Shown here: positions 1 through 9,845 of the stretch, piece after piece
How positions within the stretch are numbered: position 1 is the first letter of the stretch
Layout of the letters: each line of letters begins with the position of its first letter
Source of the DNA: Zhengitettix transpicula
Taxonomy: Eukaryota > Arthropoda > Insecta > Orthoptera > Tetrigidae
DNA: 64,000 nt
Direction of reading: 5' to 3'
Assembly: GCA_037074705.1 (NCBI GenBank)
Contig: CM073591.1
Span: forward strand, 61,506,897 to 61,570,896
Notes under the pieces: model-generated
Told to the model about the DNA's origin: nothing
Seen by the model: only the letters and a program-made list of their open reading frames with translations
Databases searched by the model: none
Made by a program: the position numbers and the translations under genes

Positions 1-172
1 CCGCATCCCCATTTCACATCCCTTCCCAAGTTATTGAAGGGGAGTTGCCACCACGAGGAATACCCTCATGTAGCCTGTTACTCTAAAAAAAATTCATTTG
101 CCCTTTAGAATATCTTCCTGCGCTATTAAAGAGAAGTTTCTACCCTCATGTAACCTGTTACTCTAAAAAAAA
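1..172 (+). repeat. Rep-A retroposon, two 3' tails in tandem
   Basis: Two successive 3' ends of the dispersed Rep-A family. The first (1 to about 97) runs from the 'ccgcatcc' block through 'ggggagttgccacca' and 'accctcatgtagcctg' to an A-run. The second (about 116-172) repeats 'gctattaaa', 'taccctcatgtaacctg' and 'ttactctaaaaaaaat'. The shared fixed A-rich end matches copies at 33.0, 43.1, 51.4 and 58.7 kb. The first copy may begin outside the window. Confidence 0.85.
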
Positions 173-544
173 TAATGTTTTCCTGGGTTTGTAAAAGACC
201 TGACTTTATAATTTGTATACTGTACTCTTTGTTTTAAAGTAAATGACTCCGACTTTACATTACAGATATAATTATTTAATTATAATACTGTCTAGTATTA
301 TAATACTTTCTAGTTTAAGACTTGGAATTCCCTTCAAAACTACCGCAATGTGTTATATATTGAAATAATTAAAAGGTGGTCTTAATTAAAAGAATTAATT
401 AACAAAATTATTAAGATTTAAAAATTTATTTTTTAAAAGTACAAATGTTAATCCCTACTTTATACGCCGAATTTCAGCAAGTTAACAAACAGATATTTTA
501 TTTCATTTTTGCAATTCGTGGCGTTCTAGGAAAAATACAACTTT
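173..544. other. AT-rich stretch, possible decayed LTR tail
   Basis: AT-rich DNA with no credible open frame. It lies where the 3' tail of the reversed LTR at 545-1280 would be expected, but I could not locate a clear end or a primer-site motif. Confidence 0.4.
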
Positions 545-1277
545 ATATTTTACAATCAAATACGTCGATATTCTCTTTATCTCAGGGTCATTACTAGGTT
601 TGATTGTAATAACAATCCAATTTAATAAACTAACATTAACAATTCAAACTCATTGAAGCTAACTTAATACAATATGAAAATAAACGAAATGAAAGAAACT
701 AAATGAAAAGAAAAACGAACGAAATCTGACTTCTACCTTTAATCTTCGTTTCCAGATTTTAAATAATTGTTTTGTACTCACGAATGTCTTTCTGGTACCA
801 GATCTGATTCTTGGAGCACTAAAAAGGCTATTATTCACTGATTCTACACATTAAATTTTTAATACACACGGTCGATGTTCTCGTTCTCTGCCACCTGGAA
901 CTTTGGATCAGCCGCCCCTCAGTCAGCCCTCGGACATAGGTCTCCTTGATGCCTCTATGCGAAATTTAGTTCAGTCTGTGAGAAGCAAAACCTTTTGCTT
1001 CCAACTTTGCGATTATTATTTGAGTCTCTCCGTCAAAACTGTTTACTCGCGTTTTATGTAAACTAATAGATCTCGCAGTTGGTCTTCTTGGAACGCGCTA
1101 TTCATACTTTTAGATCAGCATCCTCTCTCCCTCGAAACGTTTGCCGGACTGGCTTCCTACTCGCGCTCGGTTTTCAACAAATATTTCCGACAAAGAGCCG
1201 TGAATGTTGCTTTCAAGAAATGTACCGCTAACATTCCAATTATATTAAAACAATTAATGGCCTCTTTAATTGGTATT

Positions 1278-1280
<3 letters not shown>
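545..1280 (-). mobile_element. LTR of TA-associated family B, reversed
   Basis: Read on the minus strand, the LTR starts TGTAATACC immediately next to an (AT)16 tract. It then has 'ggccattaattg', as in the family-B copies at 39726 and 62429. At 573-600 the complement of the family's 'ccctgaga' block and a 'tgattgtaaaa' motif are present, as in the LTR at 33947. No coding sequence is visible. The left boundary is uncertain and may reach about position 245. Confidence 0.65.

Positions 1281-1336
<56 letters not shown>
1281..1336. repeat. (AT)n/(GT)n microsatellite
   Basis: About 16 AT units followed by about 12 GT units. The tract abuts the TG...-type end of the reversed LTR, as at most other LTR ends in this window. 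Confidence 0.98.
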
Positions 1337-1346
<10 letters not shown>

Positions 1347-1390
1347 ACATATATAATACCTTGGTCTCCGATCAGCATTGACTCTTTAAA

Positions 1391-1449
1391 ATCCCTACCT
1401 GTGCTATTAAAGGGGATCTGCCCTTCCACTCTTTTTTGAAAAAAAATTG
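1391..1449 (+). repeat. Short Rep-A tail fragment
   Basis: 'gctattaaaggggatctgcc' followed by an A-run resembles the last part of Rep-A, but the 'accctcatgtagcctg' block is missing. It is probably a decayed or internally deleted tail. Confidence 0.45.
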
Positions 1450-1619
1450 GGATTAATCTGATTACAGTACCCTTTTTAGCAAACTATTTTTAGTTGTACA
1501 TGTTTAATTTTCTCTTGGAGTCAAGATTTATACAAAGTGCTAGAGTTTTATTCCAAAACGTTGGCATGAATGTGGTTGGGTTTGGGGAAGAGATTGTGAC
1601 GAACTCCAGTGTCAGCCTC

Positions 1620-1920
1620 CCCGTGAAGGGGATGTTCGCTCTTCTTTTCACGAGTGCCTCATGGAGAAGACATGTGTTCGCGCGTTGCTATTTGACCTGG
1701 ACACATTTCCAGACGAAAGATGTCAACAAATAGAAATCGCGGGAATCGGAGCAGGTGGTCTACTTCCTGCCAAGTCCCTCCCGCTGCGACGGAATGCAGC
1801 TTCGCTTCCGTGGTCCTCGGGGGGGCGAACCTCCCTCGGATAGGACTACGCTCGGGCTCAGGTAGGCTACGCATAAACTGTGGCTATTCGCTTAATCTTC
1901 ATGCGCATTTGGACAGTTAG
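1620..1920. other. GC-rich, apparently single-copy island
   Basis: Clearly more GC-rich and CpG-containing than its surroundings. I saw no repeat match elsewhere in the window. Short open frames exist in several phases on both strands and none resembles a known family, so I read it as non-coding or possibly regulatory. Confidence 0.35.
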
Positions 1921-4019
1921 CTAGTTTGTGGAAATGAAAACTCAAACATGTGCTGATGGATGTTGAAGCTGTGAACAGTTTAGTGCGTCATGGTTGACGT
2001 TCGTCGCAAAACACTTGGTGACACTTAAAAAGCAAATCAAAATGGAAGTAAATGAAACGCTTGTACTTAAAATATAATTTACTCTTTTCTGAAAATAAGA
2101 GCCTCAATAAACTACAATCGCTGAGCAGAATTCTTAATTTTCGTGAACTTTGTAGTAATTTAATTTAATCGACTTCACTTCAATTTATATTCACTTTGTT
2201 ACAATTAAGGTTTTGATTGGCTTCCTACTTTTTTTTCACATTTTTCATAAATTTAAATTGAAGAGCTGGATAATCTCCATAAATGCTTGAAAGGTAAAGT
2301 GTTTCACATGTTTATCTTCATATTTAAAATTTAAAATTTACCACGATACATTTTTGACTTCCTAAATTTTATTTTGTTATTACGATTTCATCTATGTCTA
2401 CGATTTGTATTTTACACCAACTAAATGCAACGGAATACAGTTCTCCTATACTTCCTATGATTATTACTTCAATTTTTCATTCCCAGGGCCTAAACATGTA
2501 ATCGTAGCTGTCATATCTCTTTTTTCATGAAATCTATTTGACTTTCTCTTAAGAATCACAGTACAACATTCTGTACATGTATTGGTCCTACTAAAATTAG
2601 CTATTCTATCTCCTTTATTTACTTTTTCAACCGGTCCAGAAACGCCAAAAAGTTTCTCAAATTATTGAAGTGAACTAAATTACCAAACAGCTTATGCTAT
2701 TACGATTTATTCCTCCTCATATTATAATGGAAAGAGAAAAATGTGTATCTGACTTAGCGAATATATAAAATTCATAATATTGACCAACATGGGCCTATTA
2801 TAATATCAATTTCCAAATAATTTTATTTTAAATAAGAGTACAATTGACAAGACTGAAGCTGGCTTACATCAATATTTTTTTTTCGTTGCTATGCTCGTTA
2901 ATAATAAAGTCATGATCTTCCAGGATCCCCCACAACCTTGGAGAAATATTTCAGCTATGACACCCAGTCATTTCCCATTTTACGATTATATACGAACAAT
3001 TCACTGCTAATTTGCTGCCACCCGGTTACAGATTTACCAAAAAATTTCATAAATAAATATAAGTAAGAAAAAAAAAAGTAATAAGAAATACCATAGATTT
3101 TCTGTAAATTGTCCTTAAAATTAAAATCTTGTTTCGGAAAAATTTCAACCAACTAAAAAATAATCACAGCACACTTTATATGATAATTATTTACATGAGA
3201 ATCAGAAAAGAAAATTTTGCACAAATCTATATGCCTTTTCTTACACCTGCTGTATATATTCCGTTCAAACGCTTATCTACCTATTGAAAAATTAATATTT
3301 AGGTCCGTCCATTTGTTTTATGGTTCAGTTTTCCATGACATCTCTTAATATTAGTCTGGTTTTATAGTTTTTCACGTATATCTTTCCGCGATTTGTGCAG
3401 CTATTCATTAAAAACAGGGCAAATCATGTGTTTCAGTCTTCTAGTTGTCAATGTTTCCTATTCATTTACCTTATATCGTCCTTGACCGGGTCCTCGTATT
3501 ACAGATTTTTGAGGATCATAATTCCTCTACACGGAATTTCCTATAAGGATCTCAAAACCCTGCACCGTACTCCGAGGTGAAAGCTATCTTTTTAAAATTT
3601 TCTTTAAAAAATTGAACGCTTTTCGGGACGCATAATTAGCTAGTTATTATTACTATGGGTCGCGTTAGTAAACAGCATTAAGGATTTATTGCGCAGTTAA
3701 ACAGTAATTATCGTGTTATTAGCTGATTTATATTAGATTAGCTAGTTTTGGACGTTTCGATTAAAACTACTCCTTAAAACATAGCAGAACTAGATTCAAA
3801 GATGTTATATTTTCATAAATAATAACACAAATGTGTTAACAGTTGATGGGATGACTGTCGACGTTATTAGAATTCACGTTCAAAGCGATTCGTGCGAGTT
3901 CGGTAGGACTGCATAGTCAATAGTTTTATGAATAAAAATAATAAGCTTGTTTTATGAGAGGAAATGAAAAGAAAAATCATCTATGAGTGATACTTAGAAG
4001 TTCTTAGCTTCCGGACAAT
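1921..4019. other. AT-rich intergenic or intronic DNA
   Basis: No recognisable gene, repeat match or RNA. The open frames are at most about 65 codons with no family resemblance. Confidence 0.6.
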
Positions 4020-4480
4020 GGAGAACGAACTCCAGTTCCGCGTTTAAAAACCCATCAAAGTCTAAATCGGCACCATACTCTGTGCAAGTGGTCATTAACC
4101 AAATATTTATTCGAGAGCACATTCATAATTCGTTGCATGGGTGTTATGTGTCGGAGTTTGTGAAATCGATTTAGTTGAGGAGGCTGTTGGCAATGGTGCC
4201 GACAATGCGCGTTAGCTATGGTGCTGGTCGGATAGAGACGTGGTTTTCCGCGAAGGAAGGCACAATGGCCGTGTCGCCGAGATTTATCGCCGCGCTTGTT
4301 TGCGCCTGAATGCTGGCTGACGGTAGCAAAGCCGTAAAGTGCAGGACAAGAACCGGGGTGCGACACTTCGCAGAAAACCTACCCTCGCCTTTGTCACAAC
4401 GGCTCGCGCGGAAGTACCGGAAAATATATCTCTCAGCCGAAGACGGCGGGGACCGATACCTTCGTCAATAAAGTACGTCT
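4020..4480. other. GC-rich island
   Basis: A CpG-containing block in AT-rich DNA. It holds motifs such as 'gagatttatcgccgcgc' and 'ttgtttgcgcc'. A 103-codon frame on the minus strand (4055-4366) has a Cys/His-rich but family-free translation and is more likely chance. No internal repeat was seen. Candidate regulatory DNA by composition only. Confidence 0.35.
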
Positions 4481-4850
4481 ACGAAGAGCTAAACTGAAAA
4501 TTACTCTGAGAATCTAATTTATTCTCATGAAAATAAATCTGCAACGAAACCGACATGTGAGTTCCATGAACAATCGTTAATGGAGCATGGAACGTTGTTG
4601 ATGTGCCGCCATTCTCTGTTGAAAGCAACAGTTCGTTGTGGGACAGAAAGATAGCTTTCGCGGGATTGCTTTCTTGCGTTTAAATAGCTTACGTGAGATA
4701 CAAAGGTCATTGAAAATACACGGATTCTAGTAATATTATGGCGGGGCGATTATTTAAACTACGATCCATATATGATTTGATTGATTAATTTCGTTAGTTC
4801 TCTATCGACGCAATACTATATGTTGTATGAATCCATTACACGAGAATAGA

Positions 4851-4855
<5 letters not shown>

Positions 4856-4884
<29 letters not shown>
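4856..4884. repeat. (TA)n microsatellite
   Basis: About 14 TA units. The following AT-rich DNA contains 'tttatctcaggg' at about 5242, which resembles the reversed R-like block of the LTR family. A badly decayed LTR may therefore follow, but no far end could be found. Confidence 0.9.
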
Positions 4885-4889
<5 letters not shown>

Positions 4890-5790
4890 TATATTTTGTC
4901 ATTTAAATACGTTTAAAAACCAATTAATGAAATATACAACTTGAAGATATTTAATTATTTACTGTATTTAACTTTGAAAAGCAATTAAATGTAATACTGA
5001 CTTTGGAATTTTTAAAGAGATTTAAATATTACTTTATTTTACAATTTAAACCAAATTGAATAAATTTTATTTATCAAAATTTTAATAGCAATTGTGAAAA
5101 TTTAGTGACAGGATTAGAATTGATAAAACTAAAGCATAATTAGTATAAAATATAAAGAATTTATTGGAAAACAGAAAATTTATTATACACAAGTTTTACG
5201 TAAGTCTTTCACGGCTATTTATTTAAAGCGATACACTTCTTTTTATCTCAGGGATTTTCATACCGCCTCGTGAAAACTATAGACTTAAAATTAGATATTA
5301 AATTTAGAAGACAAGTTTTTCAGATTAAATTACAAAATGTTATACTTTAAAGTATTCCCCCAAAATATAAAAAAACTTAAATGATATTTGACGGTACAAT
5401 AACTGCACAAAGGTTACAAGATATTTACCAAATTTAAAATTGTGCGTTTGCATACCAATTTTGCTTGATATTCAATTTCACTCTCACTAAATTAACAAAA
5501 CCACAAACTTTATTTAAATTGTAACTTATAATTTAGAAATTATGCCTATTTATTTTAAATCACATTGTCTCAACACACACAATTAAATTCATTTTGAGCT
5601 CCAGATTACAGAATTACGAATGTTGCCTGGAATCAGTTCGCATTATGATCGACAAGGCAATTATTCTGGGGAAATTGGTCAATATTATTGTGATAAAAAA
5701 TGCACAGATCACAAAATAGTTCAACTCGGATAACCAGCCAATTATTTTATCCAAGTATTTTAAAAATCTTCCATACTCCTAGTATGACAA
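4885..5790 (-). mobile_element. Possible decayed reversed LTR
   Basis: The only support is the preceding (TA)n tract and a single 'tctcaggg' block at the expected distance of about 350 bp. The rest is too diverged to align by eye. Confidence 0.25.
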
Positions 5791-6985
5791 AGAACGACCT
5801 CGCCCAATGGCGACATTCTTCTTCTCGTCGACGGGAAAACTAATAATTATAATGCAGATTAAATATTTAAAGTGTTATCAAATTTTATATTAACATTACT
5901 GAAATACCGCCCCCATACCGACTTCGCGTCCCGGCGACTGCGGCCACACTACTCTCGCCCAATGGCGACCTTCTCCTTCGATCTTCACAGACGGACTCAC
6001 AAATTTTACTGTTCTAATTTTCCCCGTCATAAGGTTGCAACTGTGGGAACTTGACCTAGTCCGGTCCCTCATTCTATTTCTACCGTTCATATTCTGACGT
6101 TTGTGCTGTTGCTAAGCCAATACACGAAAAGCACAACAAAGAACCTCTGACAACTCTCTCAATTCTCCTTTCTCACGGTTTACTGACTCTTAGAAAATAT
6201 TATTTCAATGTAATTGCCATTTTCTTACGCAACAAACTTTATAATTCTGAAACTTATATTAATAACAACATTGGTGAATATTAAAAAATATATATTTACA
6301 CCTACGAAAATAAAATTATTTCGAAAAATGAATTATGAATTAGAAAATTACCAATATGAACATTTTTTGTGTAACTGCTTAAATATAATTCATAAACAAT
6401 AAAAGGAATATAATTTTAAAAATTTAGAAATAAAATTTGGGAGCTGAAGGAAAAAATATTTTAAAATATAGGAAATATTGATATGAGTCTGCATGAAAGG
6501 ACAAGGTATTCTAATAATTAAATGAGAAAAATTCACAAAATCGAAAAGCACATTACAAGTGCATGTGAAATATATATAAAATACAATAAATGAAGAGTAT
6601 TTTACAAAACCCTGTAGTTCCACTGTAAATAAAAATATTTTCTCAACACAAAACTCGCATGTCACTCACTGCACAATGTATCTCTGTTCCTTTATGAGAG
6701 ATATCATTGAGGAGACAGTCCAAGCATACAACAGTGCAAGCACGTAAGATCAGTTTAGTACAACTGTGTAACTGAATGAGGAAAATTAAATTACTCTACA
6801 CTGTTTCAGTACTACTGTAGGAAATAGAAGTTATAAAAAATGTCTTCCTAGTCTGCGAATAAAGGGTGTTCAGTGCAAAAATCTGGGTGCTCCTACAGAA
6901 ATGAAGCTACAATCAGTCAACTTTTACTGTTCGAAACTATGGGATTCTTTCGTTTTTCTTCCTCACTCATCATCAACAAAAAGAT
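5791..6985. other. Mostly AT-rich DNA, no gene seen
   Basis: Contains two copies of a 16-bp motif 'ctcgcccaatggcgac' about 155 bp apart (near 5798 and 5954), each followed by a similar pyrimidine-rich stretch. Otherwise no gene or repeat is recognised. Confidence 0.5.
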
Positions 6986-7000
6986 AATTAATTAAGGTGA

Positions 7001-7515
7001 AAAATTTACGTCTGATTGAAAATTAATAATAAGAAAGATAATTATATATATATATATATTCTGACTATTGGGACAATTTATAAATAAACAACAGCCAATT
7101 TGAAGTCAGTAAAAAGCGATCTTTTCAGGTTGAAGTTTAACAAAGTTTTGATAATCAGGTCATTCTCCCTTGACTGCTGTCAAACATTCAAAACATTTGT
7201 CAAGTGACAAAACGTAGTTTAATTTTCCATCAATAAATATATTTTTTCGGACTTCAAATGGGCTGTTGTTAATTTAATAAGAAAGATAGCCAAATAAAGA
7301 CAAAAGCAGTGATAATATAAATACCGCACAACGTTTCTGGAAGCCTTGTTCCTTTCTTCAGATAAAACGCAAGAGTCTGGACAGACACAACTGCACTAGG
7401 CACTTGACAAAACTCAAAAGCAGAAGCTCGAGGCTCTTGTGTTTTATCAGCACCTGAAGAAAGCAACAAGGCTTTCAGAAACGTTGCGTGGTCTTTATTT
7501 TATCACTTCTCTTGT
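7001..7515. mobile_element. PLE terminal sequence with palindromic arms
   Basis: 'tacgtctgattgaaaatt' followed by 'aataagaaagata' is the outer edge shared with the PLE ends at 15.8, 17.55 and 23.5 kb. From about 7275 the terminus runs into 'taccgcacaacgtttctgg', reverses, and ends with 'cagaaacgttgcgtgg', forming a foldback about 240 bp long. A CTGAAGA...GAAAC pair lies at 7454-7482. There is no coding sequence. Confidence 0.75.
7041..7274. mobile_element. Small foldback insertion within the PLE end
   Basis: A 234-bp segment flanked by a perfect 14-bp direct repeat 'taataagaaagata' (7027-7040 and 7275-7288). Its inner arms, 'aacaacagccaatttgaagt' at about 7087-7106 and the near-complement at about 7252-7271, form an inverted repeat. 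It also starts with a short (TA)n tract. This looks like a small inverted-repeat element with target duplication, although recombination between PLE ends could give the same flanks. Confidence 0.45.
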
Positions 7516-7599
7516 ATTTGTATTTGATTATCTTTCTTATTATTATGATAAATAATTGATGAATGTAAATGATCCTTATTAGATAAATTAATTGGCAAG

Positions 7600-7858
7600 T
7601 AGCTGTGAATATGTGCTAAATAAATTCCACACCACGTTTCCGTAATCCATGATGCTTTCGTCAGGTGATTAAAAAAACGTAAGAGCCGTAAGGACACACC
7701 GTACATACCACGTGACTTAACTCAAAATTTTGTCACATGGTACGTGCGGGGTGTCCTTCTCACGGCTCTTACGTTTTTTTAATCACCTGGCGAAAGGAAC
7801 AAGGATTGGAGAAACGTGGTGTGTTATTTATTTTACACTTATTTTTCGGCTATTTATT
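7600..7858. mobile_element. Free-standing PLE-terminal palindrome
   Basis: Two arms of about 110-120 bp are reverse complements around a short centre at 7712-7732. The outer ends are 'ccacaccacgtttcc' and 'gagaaacgtggtgtg'. Each arm carries a hammerhead-like pair. On the minus strand CTGACGA is at 7659-7665 with GAAAC at 7636-7640. On the plus strand CTGGCGA is at 7787-7793 with GAAAC at 7811-7815. No coding region lies between the arms. Confidence 0.75.
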
Positions 7859-8779
7859 TATCTAATTACTATACTTTTAACAGAGATGTTTTATATTTTA
7901 TAATTAGAATCTAAATTATTCTAAAAGCCACCCTTGTGAGTCTGCAGATATTATTGGCGTCATTATGACTTATGTTGGACGTTATATGTGAGGGTAGAAA
8001 ACTAATGAATCTTCTTGGCTCAATATAGCCAAAGTGAGCGACTATTTCTAGTTTCTGGTTTTAAGTGGGTCCTGCTTTGGGGATCGACGTTTCCACCACG
8101 AAACGGTAAATTGTGCTAAGGGTTTGAGGCTGAACATTTGATAAGCTATGCTATTCACATGCTTAGTAATACTTTTGTAGGAATTGTTAGGGTCTACAGT
8201 GACCATATTTCGTAACTGAGTAAATTAAGGATGATAGTTGTTGAAATTACTATCAAAACGAAATATAATCCAAAATGCAAAATATCATTTTAATTTCCTC
8301 AAAGAAATGTGGAAAATAATTGTAGAGGTATTAAGCTGATGTTGCCATGTTAATTGTTATAGTATCATATCAATTCTGAGATTTCTTCAGTTAAAGTTTC
8401 TTTGTACGGTATCTGAGAGAAAAGTTTCTAAAAAATCCTTCACACTATGTTCTTACACGCTTAAACTGCAGATTTTCAGTTATGTCGTTGATCCCTAACT
8501 AGACTGAACGTTCCAGGGTTGGAAATTTTCAGGCTTCTCTCATGAATTCCTGTATCTACCTTCCGGAGACTAATGGAGTTTCTTTCCTTTCGAAATGTCT
8601 GTTATCTGTTTCAGTTACATTTTCTTCCTCATCCTCACGATGTGTCTGACTCAGATCTACTTTTCGTGTCGTTTAGTCTCTATCGAACTCATTATTCGCC
8701 ACCAATGGAAATGTCCCTTATCCATAAACATCGTTGATGCTAACATACTATTGTCTTTTAAGTATAAAGCTAGACTTCC
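7859..8779. other. No gene or repeat recognised
   Basis: Moderately AT-rich. The frame at 8595-8885 has a hydrophobic N-terminal stretch of about 20 residues but no family resemblance. Confidence 0.5.
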
Positions 8780-8990
8780 TTCGGATGTGAGAAGGAGGCA
8801 GTGTGTGGGTAAGGCGTTGCCTACCTGCTACGAATGTGGAGCGTTGGCAACGCCGCGCCGTGATTTATGCCGCGGTCATGTGTGAGATCCAGTTGCTGCC
8901 TCCGCCACCTCGCACAAAATACGCACACACTACCCCTTAAGAAGCGCTCGAATACGTCGAGACGGATTTAAAAAGGTTTACAGTAAACCG
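8780..8990. other. GC-rich island with inverted repeat
   Basis: Contains GGCGTTGCC and GGCAACGCC about 24 bp apart, then 'gatttatgccgcggtcatg' and several CpG-containing words. No repeat match in the window. Candidate regulatory DNA. Confidence 0.35.
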
Positions 8991-9579
8991 AGGCGATCAT
9001 ATACTCGCAAACAGTCGCCATTTCTCCTTAGATTAGATACAGGCTTCCACGTCGAATCTGATGCTCATCGCTCGCAGTAAAAGGAGTTTGAAGTCATAAC
9101 GGAACTCGGGGGGAAAAAAATTCACAAGTAGTATTAATAATTGATTATTACACGCTTTACCAATTTATTCGTTCCGCGCGTACAATAAGTATGTTAGCTG
9201 CGCTCGCAAATGCGCTCATCACAGCATTCCTCATGATTTATACGATACAAAAATATTTAGCTGTATATCTTAATTAAATTGTGAAGAGTATCCTGCTGCT
9301 GAAAAGAGAGGTTTGCTCAAAACCCCTATAATAATATTATTAGCTTATAATTCGTGCTGGTCTCACATCGAAAGGAAATATTAATATTTTATACAGAAAT
9401 TATAATAATATCCAATTATGTGTAGTTCAATTAAAAACTTCGTTACGTATCATAATATTTGTACGGAAGGTTTATTTAAAAATAAATTTAATTATCTCAA
9501 TAGTTGAGAAAAGACAAAATTTTGGTTATTTTTCTATTAAATTTAATTTAACTATATTCAAAAATTATTAGAAACTGAC
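8991..9579. other. AT-rich, nothing recognised
   Basis: No gene, RNA or repeat seen. Confidence 0.5.
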
Positions 9580-9845
9580 TTAATATTTAAATTAAATAAT
9601 AAAAATAGCAGCCTGTTAAACAGAAAAAAATTTTATTATTAAAATTAAAATATAATAAAAATCAAACATGACGTTCCGTCCCTGATTTTGAACTCTTCAG
9701 AGGCATTTCAATTATATTTGATTACAAGAAAATTTAAGTTGACAAAATTTGTGGTTTACACACGTTGCCGTCGGAAAAAAACATTCTGTCTAATAGGCTG
9801 CTATTTTTATTATTTAATTTACCATATTTTAAATATTAACCGTTT
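9580..9845. repeat. Inverted repeat, MITE-like
   Basis: About 45 bp at 9583-9627 are largely the reverse complement of about 55 bp at 9786-9840. The shared core is 'aataataaaaatagcagcct', with an approximately 160-bp loop between. The arms start and end with 'taatattta'/'taaatatta'. No target duplication is evident. Confidence 0.5.

Noticed and set aside
1157..1439. Frames with Thr-His and Ile-Tyr repeats
   Set aside because: Translation of the (GT)n/(AT)n microsatellite.
4055..4366. 103-codon Cys/His-containing minus-strand frame
   Set aside because: Cys and His spacing fits no zinc-finger class; composition follows the GC-rich island.
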